Positions 10,301 to 20,201 of a DNA stretch of 64,000 nucleotides are shown in pieces. This DNA is from Metaphire vulgaris (taxonomy: Eukaryota > Annelida > Clitellata > Crassiclitellata > Megascolecidae). Under the pieces are notes generated by a model that was given only the letters and a program-made list of their open reading frames with translations, was not told where the DNA came from and made no database searches. Within the stretch, counting starts at the first letter, position 1, and each line of letters begins with the position of its first letter. The position numbers and the translations under genes were made by a program. The stretch lies in the NCBI GenBank assembly GCA_018105865.1, contig JACLAT010000159.1:1-64000 (forward strand), in the 5' to 3' direction.

Positions 10301-11091
10301 CAACCGAGTGGTAATTCCAATTCTCATACATGAGGCTGTCTATTAATTCCGTCAACAAAATAGGAGGGGAGTTCGAAAAATTTTGACAGCTGTTGACAGG
10401 GGCGGAGGTCAAGAGAAGTTGGCGTCAGCAGTATCATATTTTTTACAAATAAGCAGAAAAATAGGAAATTTCATGGAATAGCCTACTATTTATTGAAACG
10501 AAAAAAGCCTGACAAGCAAAAAAGGTCATCACCACCACATTATAACACTTGATGGGCAAAAAATTTAAAAATGGTCTCATCATCGCAAAATGATCACCTT
10601 CTAAACTTTTAAGGGGGACCCGTCACTGATCTTATAGGGCTTCAAGGGATGTTTGACATCATCATAGGGGGTCACTGAAAGTTTGACAGTTTTTGACAAG
10701 GGGAGTATATATCGTACGACGTACGAGATATCGTGGTGGTTGTGAATATGAATATAGTTTCCCATTGAGAAATATGTGGCTACGCCACTGATCATGACAA
10801 ACTGTTCTCAATCTTTCCTCAATTTAAATCGTTTCTTCTTATGAACTGTGAAATATGTTACTGATATTACCGATAATATCTGAGCTTGATTATCATTACT
10901 GCATTAAAGTCTCTATGCCGAAATATCAATTGAAATTTTAGTATATACGTTTTCCGGAAACCTTATGAAGTGTTTTGTTGTAAATCTTTTGCAGATGTCT
11001 TCCTGATGAAGATAAGGCAACCAAGAAACCCACTGAGCTGCGAATTTCTTTAGAAAGTAATTCGCAGTCTGGTCCAAATTTTCCCTTATGA
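4335..11091 (+). CDS. Cysteine-rich secreted peptide gene A (3 exons, frameshifted first exon)
   Basis: Exon 1 is 4335-4424 (donor C|GTGAGA), exon 2 is 5833-5893 (acceptor TTTAG, donor CG|GTATGA) and exon 3 is 10995-11091 (acceptor TTTTGCAG, stop TGA). Exon 2 encodes ECKLDVDCEYFQRCMSLCC, a C-X5-C-X5-C-X3-CC framework. Exon 3 adds RCLPDEDKATKK and a polar tail. Compared with paralogue E (88 nt), exon 1 is 90 nt: two extra bases before the hydrophobic core. Translation from 4335 therefore reaches exon 2 in the wrong frame and meets a stop. The correct frame is open back to an ATG at 4151, but that lies upstream of the TATA box. Gene A may be a recent pseudogene or use an unusual start. Intron 2 holds a Helitron-like dimer (6463-10244) and an RTE fragment lies in intron 1. 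The function is unknown; secreted defence, signalling or venom-like peptides all share such architecture. Confidence 0.6.
4692..4723 (+). repeat. (CTC)n microsatellite
   Basis: About ten CTC units inside gene A intron 1. Confidence 0.9.
4800..5743 (-). mobile_element. RTE-like LINE fragment (RT C-terminal part)
   Basis: On the minus strand, 5743-5560 encodes RT sequence with the catalytic-type box FADDAALIA. A frame at 5557-4922 continues with INKTFCLVIS, FKYLGSWFTSD and MLYGAETWTISK, the fingerprints of the end of non-LTR reverse transcriptases of the RTE/BovB sort. A frameshift near 5558 separates the two parts. It is 5'-truncated, with no endonuclease, and is inserted antisense in gene A intron 1. 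It is not functional. Confidence 0.8.
5950..6462. other. Intron 2 of gene A, unassigned part
   Basis: AT-rich intronic sequence between cysteine exon 2 and the Helitron dimer. I see nothing further in it. Confidence 0.4.
6600..7310 (+). repeat. C-rich minisatellite inside Helitron copy 1
   Basis: Diverged tandem units contain words such as CCCTCTCCCAATCGCCC, GGCCCCAACCCATTCC and CCCAAACCCCCGTTCCC. All four element copies carry such an array (also about 8545-9250, 38920-39625 and 40790-41515) with different unit numbers. One strand is almost free of A except at fixed positions. Confidence 0.85.
7315..7364 (+). repeat. (TA)n run in Helitron copy 1
   Basis: An alternating TA tract follows the minisatellite in every copy; it is long here and in copy 3 (39636-39680), short in copies 2 and 4. 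Confidence 0.9.
8401..10244 (+). mobile_element. Helitron-like element, copy 2 (second of the dimer)
   Basis: It starts directly after the CTAG of copy 1 (TTATTATATAATTCTCG, without the leading TC) and ends with the same hairpin and CTAG at 10244. The same internal modules are present, with two subterminal units instead of three. A direct CTAG-to-start junction with no host DNA between means a head-to-tail dimer. Confidence 0.8.
10331..10790. repeat. GGCTGTC(T/C)ATTAATT dispersed repeat
   Basis: It shares the opening GGCTGTCTATTAATTCCGTCAACA and the internal TTTGACAG, TTGACAGGGG and GGGGGTCACTGAAAGTT words with the repeat at 20873-21254. It is MITE-like, without coding capacity, and sits in gene A intron 2. 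Confidence 0.5.
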
Positions 11092-11479
11092 ACAGCCTTT
11101 CGTTAATTTTGATGTCAGAATGAAAATAATAAAATATGCAGAGGTTTTCTTTCTGTTTTGAATTTTCGACTCTGTTTTCCACTTTTCATCATTCGAAATT
11201 TAATGCATTTTAAGTTATTGTTTTAATTTATTTCCCTCAAGCTTACCAATGCTCTGTTATAGCAGTATAGTGGCGAAGAACTAATAGAACCCTTGTAGTC
11301 GAACAAATTCGCGTTGCTCCGCCCATAGACTGATTCTTGGCTAAACGATCTATTCTCTTGAACGAGCTGGTAATGCCCAGAATTGCTTGGAAGGCAATGA
11401 TTTTAAATTGAACCTTGTCATTACAAAGACTTTTCCCAAAGTGTCTGAAATAGTTTAGATTCAATGACTGTCCAAGCGA

Positions 11480-11480
<1 letters not shown>
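11092..11480. other. 3' flank of gene A
   Basis: No gene is seen. The stretch 11255-11470 resembles the degraded 3' part of a LINE and leads into a (GAT)n tract, the arrangement seen after other LINE ends here. Confidence 0.3.

Positions 11481-11537
<57 letters not shown>
11481..11537 (+). repeat. (GAT)n microsatellite
   Basis: Uninterrupted GAT/TGA repeats. The poly-Ile frame over it is an artefact. Confidence 0.95.
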
Positions 11538-12400
11538 TTCGTCAACTCACCAAGCGCACGTATATGAACCCTACAGAGCTATCTATTACCAGGAGATTAA
11601 CTATTAAATATTATATCTGCTGCCATCATGGGCCCCTGCACATTAGGGCAAGAGGGCACTTGCTCCTGGAAAATGCAAATACCAATATTATCACAGTGAA
11701 ATTTGAACACCTTGTTAAAATATTAACCGTGACCATTGTGTTAAAATGTGTTTTGCCCCTCCTGGATAAATTTCTGTGGGCGTCCATGGTTGCTATGGAA
11801 AGAGTCTTAATTAATACTTAACTTTCGTTACAAATATTCATCAGTAGGGGGCCTAGTTAATCCATTCGCAGATTCGCTACTGTTAGCTGATGAACACGTC
11901 TGTAAAGAAATGCATTAGAGTACTGAAAATCAGTATGATTCATTTCGTAGTATCAACAATGAGTTTTGATATAGAAGAATACAATGTATTGATTACCTCA
12001 CATCTAGGCATTTAGATAGTTGCCTTATGCAAAGAAAATAGCATTTTCGCTTGCAATAATCATGGATGATACTATAATGTACCATGCCATACTATGTTAT
12101 ACCAATATCACGACACAATCGGTTGCGATTTATCAAGAGTATTTATTTCCAAGCGAAAAGGTAGAAACTTAAAATAATAGAAGTAGGCAGATATGAAGAC
12201 AGCTCATGAGAATATCGAACTAAATATTAACCATTAGATAACCAATTTCCAAAGTTAGTTTAAGATCAATTTAAAGTAGAGGTTTCCAATATCAGCATTT
12301 GAAATGCCATTTCTTGTGGAGTCCAGCATCTACTGAATAGCTAAAGATGGCTTCGTCTGGAAAAATCAAATGTACAATAAAATTTCATTAACCTCTTTAG
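11538..12400. other. Unassigned AT-rich stretch
   Basis: Part of 11615-11780 (GGGCCCCTGCACATTAGGGCAAGAGGGCAC onward, in pieces) reads like an old MITE: a similar CTCTTGTCCTAATGTG occurs at 20618 in the other orientation. I see no gene. Confidence 0.35.
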
Positions 12401-12404
12401 TTGC

Positions 12405-13255
12405 CCAGACCGCCGGATATATCCGGCGGCATATTTAATTCTGTAGTGTCATAGCCGCCGGATCAATTCGGCATAAACCCATAGAGGCACAGCAATATCA
12501 GAAACTGTAAATAACATCTGACAGTGATTCATACGATTCAGATGTAGACATTTAGATAATGAACTTGAAAGTGGTGACGATATGGAAGTAGATGAGGTGG
12601 TTGATCGCGCATGATTGCTGGATGCTGACTTTCATGTCTCATACCCAGATGGTGATGATGATGATGATGATGATGATGAGGTAATTGGCTAGTTTAGCGT
12701 CCCAAATTAATCCTGACTTTTTCACAAATTGGCTAACTTTATAATGTTTGAGGATATGCCATTTCATGTTGTTTAAGTATCAGTTATAAGTTATAAAATT
12801 TTAGTTATAAGTTGCAAAACCCATCAAAGAAATGACAGATAGACCGCGCGCACTAAGAGAAATTGTACCTGCTATCCAGTTGCTAATTGTTCAAGATGTT
12901 GGCGAGGAGTTTGAGAAATCTTTGTCTATAAAATCAATTGATACAAAATTTAATGAGCATTGTTTGCAATGGTTGGCTAGGCGTCGAATCATCATGAGCA
13001 CTGCGAAGGTACAGTATCTGTGGATACCGTTGGTCATGTCGGTAATTCATATAATTTTACAATAACGTTGTGGGTAGATTGGAGACAAAATTTATGATTT
13101 TAGACAGCATGGTTGGTATTGAAAGGGTTAAGAAATGCTTAAATCCATTTATAGGCAACAGTGCTTCCCAGACATTAAACATTCGATTTCATTTAAAATT
13201 ACCAGCAGAAATGAAAATAATATATGTGTGTTTTGTGATTAAAAAGTACTGAGGG
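12405..13255 (+). pseudogene. Possible decayed piggyBac-type transposase
   Basis: This is a weak call. An acidic stretch (ELESGDDMEVDE, about 12556-12600) lies near the start and a short CVFC-containing, Cys-rich end near 13225 follows frames of 77 and 60 codons. Acidic N-terminal and Cys-rich C-terminal ends are known for piggyBac transposases, and a CCGGATATATCCGG palindrome stands just upstream. The DDD core cannot be seen. It may be unrelated. Confidence 0.2.
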
Positions 13256-13379
13256 CCCTGTGAGGTTCCCAATGACGTAGCGAGGGTATCTGGCGCCCGG
13301 GGGTAAAAAAGACCAAAGATCTATCAGAGGAATTGTGACGAGCAAAAAGGTTCTCAGCTACTGGGGCCTATGTGAGGGT

Positions 13380-13827
13380 TCCCGGAACATTCGGTACCGG
13401 AACATTCGGTACCGGAGAGATCAGGCACCAAAATTTTACTTGTGGAAGATTCGGTATCGGATAAATCGGTACGTGTTCGCCATACAAATCAGTAGCCATA
13501 ACCCTAATTCTAACCCTAACCCTAATCCTAAAACTGTATTAATCAGTAAAATTAATATAATTATCAATAGTATACCTACCCAAATTCTACTTCAATATTC
13601 TATCTAAATATATATGGGCATATACATAGGCATCGACAACACCCAAAGCCAGAGGTACCCTGGGATTGGGGAGGGGAGGTGAGGTGGGAGAGGTAGAGCC
13701 AGTGTCTAACACATGTAACCGAATTTGCCATCCTGAAGATACCGCTCCCAATGTTCCGGTACCGAATCTTCCATGAACGGTACCGAATTTTCCGTCCCGA
13801 ATCTCCCGGTACCGAATCTTCCGGTCA
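13380..13827. mobile_element. Foldback element with CGGTACCG ends and a 13-bp TSD
   Basis: The direct repeat CCTATGTGAGGGT flanks it perfectly (13367-13379 and 13828-13840). The ends are inverted runs of ATTCGGTACCGG-like units: GGAACATTCGGTACCGG twice at the left, GGTACCGAATCTTCC-like four times at the right. The centre has a telomere-like (CCCTAA)n stretch at 13498-13530. It has no coding capacity. It is itself inserted in an older MITE whose right end is TAAATACGCCACTG at 13888-13901. Confidence 0.65.
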
Positions 13828-14217
13828 CCTATGTGAGGGTCCTTTATGTATGGGGCCCCTGTTCCACGGAACATGTGTAACATGCCTAAATACGCCACTG
13901 CTCAACATTAACCAGAACGTATACTGGCGTACAAGTTACGGCTATTACATTTACACGCAGAACTCCTCTCACTTGCCTTCTGTAGATGCGCATGCTTCGC
14001 TGGTTGAAAGAGAAAGACGGGTTGAACACTTTTGGTCTAAATTAATATAGAAATTAACGCAGTTAGCAAAGAAGTCATTATGACTACGCATTGCACAAAT
14101 TGCTAAATGTGATACACTGTCATACATTGCACTACGATGAAATGTAAAAGAGTACAACAATGTACATTGCACAACAAAAGTACTACTTTGAATTTACGAG
14201 AATTATTACTAGCAACA

Positions 14218-14536
<319 letters not shown>

Positions 14537-14675
14537 TAGTAGTAAATTGTTGGAGTCTTTCTATTGGTTTTAAATGCAACGGAGAGATTGGCGTCTGGTT
14601 TATGATAATATTATATATTTGAACAATCAGATCAGATACGTTTCCTATGAATTCCGTTCATTCAAATAAACTTAC

Positions 14676-14748
14676 CGGCAACACTTCATGTAATCATCGC
14701 ATGCGTTGATATTTGTGTCTCCGCACTGTCCGTCCGTTATGCATGTCA
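14676..14748 (-). CDS. Cysteine-rich peptide gene D, cysteine exon 2b
   Basis: On the minus strand, after the acceptor GTCTTAG, two leading bases and 23 codons encode TCITDGQCGDTN and INACDDYMKCC, then CG before the donor GTAAGT. The framework is C-X5-C-X7-C-X5-CC. It is 73 nt, exactly as long as exon 2a at 16880-16952, and differs by conservative changes only. Both phases fit the family (1 in, 2 out). It lies downstream of first exon D (20019-20106). I could not find a convincing tail exon below 14676. Confidence 0.65.
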
Positions 14749-15019
14749 CTAAGACAAAATTTACAGAACATTTCACCAACCGTTTCGAAGACTGTCTCTT
14801 ATTTAGAAATCTAATTAACAGACTGTCAGTTTGCGAAATACTTCGACACACTTAGGCCTATTGTGTGAAGCTACGCGTCAGTAACGCAAGCTGACACTGA
14901 CAATGTCGTCCGTTTGATCTATAACATTGTCAAAATGAATTCCCTGTTTGGTTTCTCATAGCGACGTAAATGCAATATTCATTTTGAACCTGCAGGTTCA
15001 ATACGTATTTTTGTCAATA

Positions 15020-15460
15020 CTATCAATAACTTCTAGGTCGAGTAGAACTTCCATCTTCGTCGGATTTGCCGATTTAGGTGACGAAATCTCTTGCGAAAGA
15101 CCGCTTCTTTGGAATTCACCGCCGATTTTACCAAGCGGACAACTCCTATTACCAACTCGCGGACTCTTAACATCATCTTCCGTTCTTCGTTGGCGTGTCA
15201 ATGTGGCTGCAGTTTTCTCGCGAAGGACCGCTTCTATAGGATTCCGCACCGAATTTCTTCACGGCAGCGAGATCTTTCTATCATCCGAGTGGATTTTTAA
15301 CATCGCCACCTTCCGATCATCATTGACATGTCAGCGTTGTTAAAGCGGTTTTGATTTTGGTTTTTAACTCTGTTACAGTGCTATATAAATCGTCGTGATA
15401 ATAATAATAATAATAATAATTATTATTATTATTATTATACTAATAATAATAATAACATGA
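15020..15460 (+). mobile_element. CR1/L2-type LINE 3' end with (AAT)n tail
   Basis: From about 15110, AAGACCGCTTC/GGACCGCTTCTA, TTCTTCACGGCAGC, ATCGCCACCTTC, TTGACATGTCAGCG and the ending GCTATATAAATCGTC(C)TG-like motif run parallel to 31630-31805, the end of the LINE at 29.8-31.9 kb. The (AAT)n run is here followed by (ATT)n, making a small palindrome. Confidence 0.7.
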
Positions 15461-16024
15461 ATGTGGCGTCGAAAACGTTATGAACTTTTGTCTTTATCCG
15501 TCTTCAGACTATTACTTGTCAGTTTAATGTCTAGGATACTTACCGCATGAACCAGGTGGTATTGGCATCTGCTTCAGTCTAAATTAACAGATAAAATAGC
15601 GCAGTTAATGTCATGTCAGTATGTTGATGTACGCTTCCAGGAAGCATGCAGTTTACTGAATTTCATGCGAAGAACTACAGCGCGTTTATAAAGCATAGGT
15701 CTACTCTATTCTCTGCCACAGGTTATATAAGGTAAAGGTAAAGGTAGTCCCGAACTCTAACGAGCGTAGGGTTTCCGGCGCTTATCTCCGGTACTAGGCA
15801 AGTAGCGACGCAGGTGGCTTACGCCATTAATCTAGAGTAGGTTGTCATTACTTTCTCCAACAGGTTATATACATAAACCATTAATTTCGGGTAGGTTATC
15901 ATTAATTTTCCCAGACCTGCGTTTTACCTTCGCAGCTTCGACTGCTCCTTATACACTACCGCCCTCTCAATGTCTTCTATGCATCGATACAGATTCAAAA
16001 CTTACCTGCTCTTTAGTACCCATC
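15461..16024. other. Unassigned stretch with a GGTAAAGGTAAAGGTAGTCCC motif
   Basis: At 15731-15751 there is AAGGTAAAGGTAAAGGTAGTC, a short motif I associate with dispersed repeats of marine invertebrates; a relative (AAGGTAAAGTTAGTC) is at 56603. No gene is seen. Confidence 0.35.
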
Positions 16025-16291
16025 TAGAGGCGGAGCTAGGGTGTCCGGCGCCTGGGGTCAAAACATACTGTTGGCGCCCCCTCAACTTTATGAAAATCAT
16101 AAGAAGCAAAAAATGGCGCCGTTCTGCCCATTTTGGCGCCCCTTCATTCTTCATTCAACTTCGCGAAAACCCTGACAACCCAAAAAACGGTCAGCACCCA
16201 TAGCGGAACATCCTACATTAAACCAATTTTGGCGCCCCCACCTCGGCGCCCGAGGACATCTGTACCACTGCACCTCCTAGATCCGCCTCTG
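16025..16291. mobile_element. MITE with AGAGGCGGAGCTAGG ends
   Basis: The inverted ends are TAGAGGCGGAGCTAGG at the left and CCTAGATCCGCCTCTG at the right, and the inside is full of GGCGCC words. The flanking octamers (TACCCATC and TGCTCATC) match only in part. The element at 61900-62099 is a relative with a better duplication. Confidence 0.6.
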
Positions 16292-16539
16292 TGCTCATCC
16301 GCCAGAACAGAGACCTAATCGAATAAACTTATTGGAATTTACAGAGGTTATTACTATCCAAATCAAGGAGCGACCATCGATTTATATCAAAAACATTATC
16401 ATTATCATTATTATTGTTTTATTATTTTATTATTATTATTATTTTTATTATCTTCGTTATCGAATGCTGAATGTGTTAAATGATGTCAGTAATTTGACTG
16501 CAACGTTACCAGACGTTGAGCTACAAAAGTTCAACGTTG

Positions 16540-16710
16540 ATGATGATGCTGCTGCTGCTGATGATGATGATCATGATCATGATGATTGTGGTGGTGGTGG
16601 CCGTGGTGGTGATGATGATGATGGTAGTGGTGTAACTTTTGTTGGTGAATACGACGATGACGACGATAACCATGACGATGGCGGTGATTAAGATGATGAT
16701 GATGATGATG

Positions 16711-16743
<33 letters not shown>

Positions 16744-16788
16744 GTGACGACGACGATGATGACGATGACCATGACGTTGGCGGTGATT

Positions 16789-16847
<59 letters not shown>

Positions 16848-16852
16848 GATAT
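16540..16852 (+). repeat. (GAT)n microsatellite block
   Basis: Long runs of GAT with GAC and GGT variants. The Asp-, Met- and Ile-rich frames over it are artefacts. Confidence 0.95.
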
Positions 16853-16879
16853 AAATGTGGTTAATACAATTAAACTTAC

Positions 16880-16952
16880 CGGCAGCATTTCATGAACTTA
16901 TCGCAGGCATTAACATTTGTGTCTCCGCACTCCCCGTCCGCCTGGCATTTCT
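16880..16952 (-). CDS. Cysteine-rich peptide gene D, cysteine exon 2a
   Basis: On the minus strand, after the acceptor GGTTTAG, two bases and 23 codons encode KCQADGECGDTN and VNACDKFMKCC, then CG before the donor GTAAGT. It has the same C-X5-C-X7-C-X5-CC framework and length as exon 2b. The incoming phase is 1 and the outgoing phase is 2, so 2a and 2b cannot be joined in series in frame. They are either alternatives used with first exon D or parts of two duplicated genes. Confidence 0.65.
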
Positions 16953-17289
16953 CTAAACCATGAATTGCGCAAAGAACTAACAATCGCTTAAACAAAAGAA
17001 GGCTTTAGTTAATTGGCGCATTAGGCCTCTGCGCCGTTTGTAAACTGTCTCGAAGAGTATTCCTTCTATGAGAGAATTAAAATATAAGCACATTTATCAT
17101 CTAAAAACAGCGTCGTGGAAGCAGCTGTGATGATTTCAATTATATAGTTGTTGATGCTCAATTTTGATTCGTGGTTCGTGAAGTACCTTTTGACATTAGA
17201 GTGTAGCAAACGTTTACGAAGTTTCATAATAATAACAGTATTTAAAACTCGTCGCGAGAAACTTCCAGAAGTTTAATGACAGTTGAAAG

Positions 17290-18771
17290 CAGTGATGTTA
17301 ATCCTTGTCCTGGTCCTTGTCCTTAACCCTCATTAGAACCTTCTAAAAGTGTAACGTTCCAGAACCTTGGGGTGTAAACGCACCCCAAATCTATTTATTT
17401 AGTTTTCAGCAAAACACTGTGTCAGCTGTTCAAGATAGCTAAGGATCTAATAAATAGAGTCACTTCTGTTATAACTACTGACAGTTGGGTTATGGTTAGG
17501 GTAACCCTAACCCTAACCCTCCCCAACATACATCAAGCCCTGTCGGAGAAGTTCTTCGGAGAAGTTCTTCAGCAAGTGCAATGCTGGTAAAAAATTTGTT
17601 TAATTACAGACTTCAAAAATGGCCGACTGGATACTGGTGTGACTAAAAATCCGTGACTGCTTTGATAAACAACATATCCACTCATACAAAAATAATTTAT
17701 TGTAAATGTCATCGTTGTCATCGTGGGGTGCATTTGCACCCCAGGAAGAAAACACCACTATTTTGCAGATGCGTTAATTATTTAAAATAAACTGAACACT
17801 GAATTAGGCGCTGAATGTATACGAACAATGTCATGAAACCATTCCCTAAAATTCGCATGCTTTACAATGTTTAACAGGCATTATGTACACGTTGGGGTGC
17901 ATTTGCACCCCAAGGTTCTAATGAGGGTTAAGGACTCGTTAAGGACCAATTTGAAGTCCTTGTCCTTGTTCTCGTCCTTGGGGACTCAGTCCTCGTCCTT
18001 GTCCTCGTCCTTGGGGGCTCAGTCCTCGTCCTTATCCTCGTCCTTGCAGATCGGTCCTTGTCCTGGTCCTTGTAACTTAGTCCTTGAAAAATCCTTATAA
18101 GGACCAAATTACTTGCATACCATTTTCAATTGTTCTGATAATTATGTTCCAAGGTAAGAGTAGTATTTGAATTCATATTTACATACTTGCTTTGAGCTAT
18201 TCTAAATGTGTAGTCATTGTTTCCTTTATAATACCAGTTGAGCAGCTGAACTTCCATTTCCTGTTTGAAAGTGTATGAACCAGACGTATGCGTTTTTTAA
18301 ATTTCTATTATTCTTTAGTTGTATCTTAAAATACTGGTGTCATTGTCTACAAACTTACAAAGGAATGGAACAAAGCATGATCAGCAATGGAGATTGGCAG
18401 TTGAACGAGTTTTTTCGCAAAGTGGTGTCATAATATTAGGCCTCATCGTGCGTGCATGACTTATCAGATGTTGGAAACACTTGTTTATTTGAAATACAAC
18501 ATTGCTATTGACTAAATTATGTTTTGCAACATTCTTTTTTTGCTTTTATGATTTTGTGAATGGATTTGGAATTGTTTTTGCTTTTTTCCTTTCTGATTTT
18601 TGTTTAAAACAGAGATCGGTCTTTGTCCTTGTCCTTGATACTTGTCCTTGGAGGTCAGTCCTTGTGGTCCTTGTGCTTGAGGGGTAAGTCCTGGTCCTTG
18701 TCCTCGTCCTTGGAGGGTCGGTCCTCGTCCTTATCCTCGTCCTTGGGGGTCAGTCCTTGTTAACATCACTG
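17290..18771 (+). mobile_element. hAT element with transposase remnant
   Basis: The ends CAGTGATGTTAA and TTAACATCACTG are perfect inverted repeats, flanked by GTTGAAAG at 17282-17289 and 18772-18779. CCTTGTCCTGGTCCTTG-type subterminal repeats lie at both sides. Near 18390-18505 the frames (one frameshift) read ERVFSQSGVI and IRPHRACMTYQMLETLVYLKYN in pieces, the C-terminal dimerisation region of hAT transposases. Most of the transposase is missing, so the copy is dead. A piggyBac-type MITE is nested in it. It lies in intron 1 of gene D. Confidence 0.85.
17327..17927. mobile_element. piggyBac-type MITE nested in the hAT element
   Basis: The inverted ends CCCTCATTAGAACCTT and AAGGTTCTAATGAGGG are flanked by TTAA at 17323-17326 and 17928-17931. 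TTAA targets and CCC-starting ends are the piggyBac signature. Inside, GGGGTGCATTTGCACCCC-like palindromes occur three times, and there is a (CCCTAA)n patch near 17500. No transposase is seen. Confidence 0.85.
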
Positions 18772-18849
18772 GTTGAAAGTGTCGGCGATTTTTTTGACAT
18801 ATCCAATTCATAGTATTTTATGTGACATTTCCTTTCAAAGGCTAGTATT

Positions 18850-19240
18850 TGTCTTTCCAAGTCTTTGGTGATGGTCCCATCCATATGAAGGCCGCTGAAG
18901 ATACAGGTTTCGAGTATTTTCGTTTTTGTTTCAGTACTTATTGCTTTGCATTCCAGATCTTGTCCATTGCCGTCAGTTGATCTAAAACCCTTGCTGTTCT
19001 TCTAGTGACCTCTTGTCTGTTGTCTAAGTTATGCATAATGTTGCTTCCAAGGTATATGAAGTTTTCTATGTTCTTTGTTTATCTTCCATTTACTTTAATT
19101 TGTCTTCTAATCTCGTTGTTACCAAACACCATTGTCTTTGTCTTCTTTGTCGACAGTCCATAGCGCATTGTCCGTTGCTCAGGTCATCCAGGTTACGGTT
19201 ATCTTGATTTTCCTCTGAGGCGTCAACAGCATCAGCGAAC
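18850..19240 (-). pseudogene. RTE-like reverse transcriptase fragment
   Basis: In broken minus-strand frames I read LKFADAVDAS, KTKTMVFGNNEIRRQIK and LGSNIMHNL, the region from the catalytic FADD box to the thumb of an RTE/BovB-type RT. Several frameshifts are needed. It is an old remnant in gene D intron 1. Confidence 0.55.
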
Positions 19241-19339
19241 TTAAGGCTTTTAAAGGAGAATCCCTGAACTGTTATACCTTAGTATGCATTTATGATATGC
19301 CTATTTATAATGAGAATACTATTTTATTGTATTTATTGT

Positions 19340-19860
19340 TCATGACAATTTATATAGCGCCGTAACATAGCAAGGGCCAAAGTCAAGGGTGCTTTACAAT
19401 AAACGAGGAAACGAGATGTTGAATAGGTGCGTCTTTAACTTGTTCGCAAACTCTCCGAAGGAAGTTACAGACGACACGCAGTCCGGCAGTGAATTCCACA
19501 GGAGAAGATTTCCGCGCGAGAAAGAGCGTTCTCCAAACTTGACGGTCTTCGACGGAGGTGGAACATAGAGTTGAATTCGAGTTCTGGAACGAAGGTGGAG
19601 CCATTGATCTGTCCATGCCGGTCTCCGAACGAGCGTCGCAAGATATTCCGGGCAGAATGGGTCGTGTAGAGCCCGAAACGTTAACCAGCAGCGCTTGAAC
19701 ACGATTCGCTCCGGGACACGTAGCCAGTGCAACTTGTCCCGGAGTAGTGAGGTCACGTGATCATGCCACCGCACCCTGAAGATCACCCGAGCGGAGGCAT
19801 TGAGGATTGATTGGAGCCGGGCGAGCTGACGATCAGGAAGGCCCAATATGACCAATACAA
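19340..19860 (-). mobile_element. CR1/L2-type LINE fragment (RT C-terminus)
   Basis: The minus-strand frame 19855-19394 contains GLPDRQLARLQSILNASARV, LRDKLHWLRVPERIVFKRC, YVPPPSKTVKFGERSF and LLLWNSLPDCV: the last part of the same LINE family as at 30.8 and 60.8 kb. It is 5'-truncated and its 3' end lies near 19340. It is inserted in gene D intron 1 in the sense direction. Confidence 0.85.
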
Positions 19861-20018
19861 TTTATTGTTAATATACATATGGCCTCAAAAGCGCTAATAG
19901 TAGTAGTCCTTGTTTCAAATTGGATACCTAAGGCAGACTATTACAATTTTCCAGGTTTTTTCTAAGATAATTCATTCATATTTGAATCATAATGAATCAA
20001 TTCATATTTGAATCATAC

Positions 20019-20106
20019 GTGGACAGTGCGCATCGATCAGTTGAATCAGAAGAACAGCCACAACGAGCATCTTTGGCCACTGACGAGCGATGGTTCCTTT
20101 GGCCAT
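20019..20106 (-). CDS. Cysteine-rich peptide gene D, signal-peptide exon
   Basis: ATG at 20106 (minus strand) opens 29 codons plus one base: MAKGTIARQW, then the hydrophobic core PKMLVVAVLLIQL, then IDAHCP, and donor C|GTATGA. The length is identical to first exon E. The signal peptide would send the product to the secretory pathway. Candidate second exons lie 3.1 kb (16880-16952) and 5.3 kb (14676-14748) downstream. The intron holds a LINE, an RTE remnant and the hAT element. Confidence 0.65.
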
Positions 20107-20193
20107 TGTAGATTGCTTTCACCGACACCAGATGACGAGCTGTCTGTTCAGAATAGCGAATACAATAGGACAGCCGGTAGCAAGAGCGGACTG

Positions 20194-20201
20194 TTTTTAT
20201 A
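20194..20201 (-). promoter_or_regulatory. TATA box of gene D
   Basis: On the minus strand, TATAAAAA stands 88-95 bp upstream of the gene D ATG, at the same distance as in gene E. Confidence 0.5.

Noticed and set aside
12494..12516. Possible tail exon of gene D (minus strand, CAG|ATGTTATTTACAG)
   Set aside because: It has the right phase but lacks the acidic D/E-E-K stretch of all other tail exons and the acceptor is weak, so I did not join it.
13498..13530. Telomere (CCCTAA)n as a sign of a chromosome end
   Set aside because: The tract is short and imperfect and lies inside a foldback element with its own target duplication; the same is true of the patch near 17500 inside a MITE.
16332..16854. 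Asp-rich, Met-rich and Ile-rich frames
   Set aside because: Products of the (GAT)n repeat.
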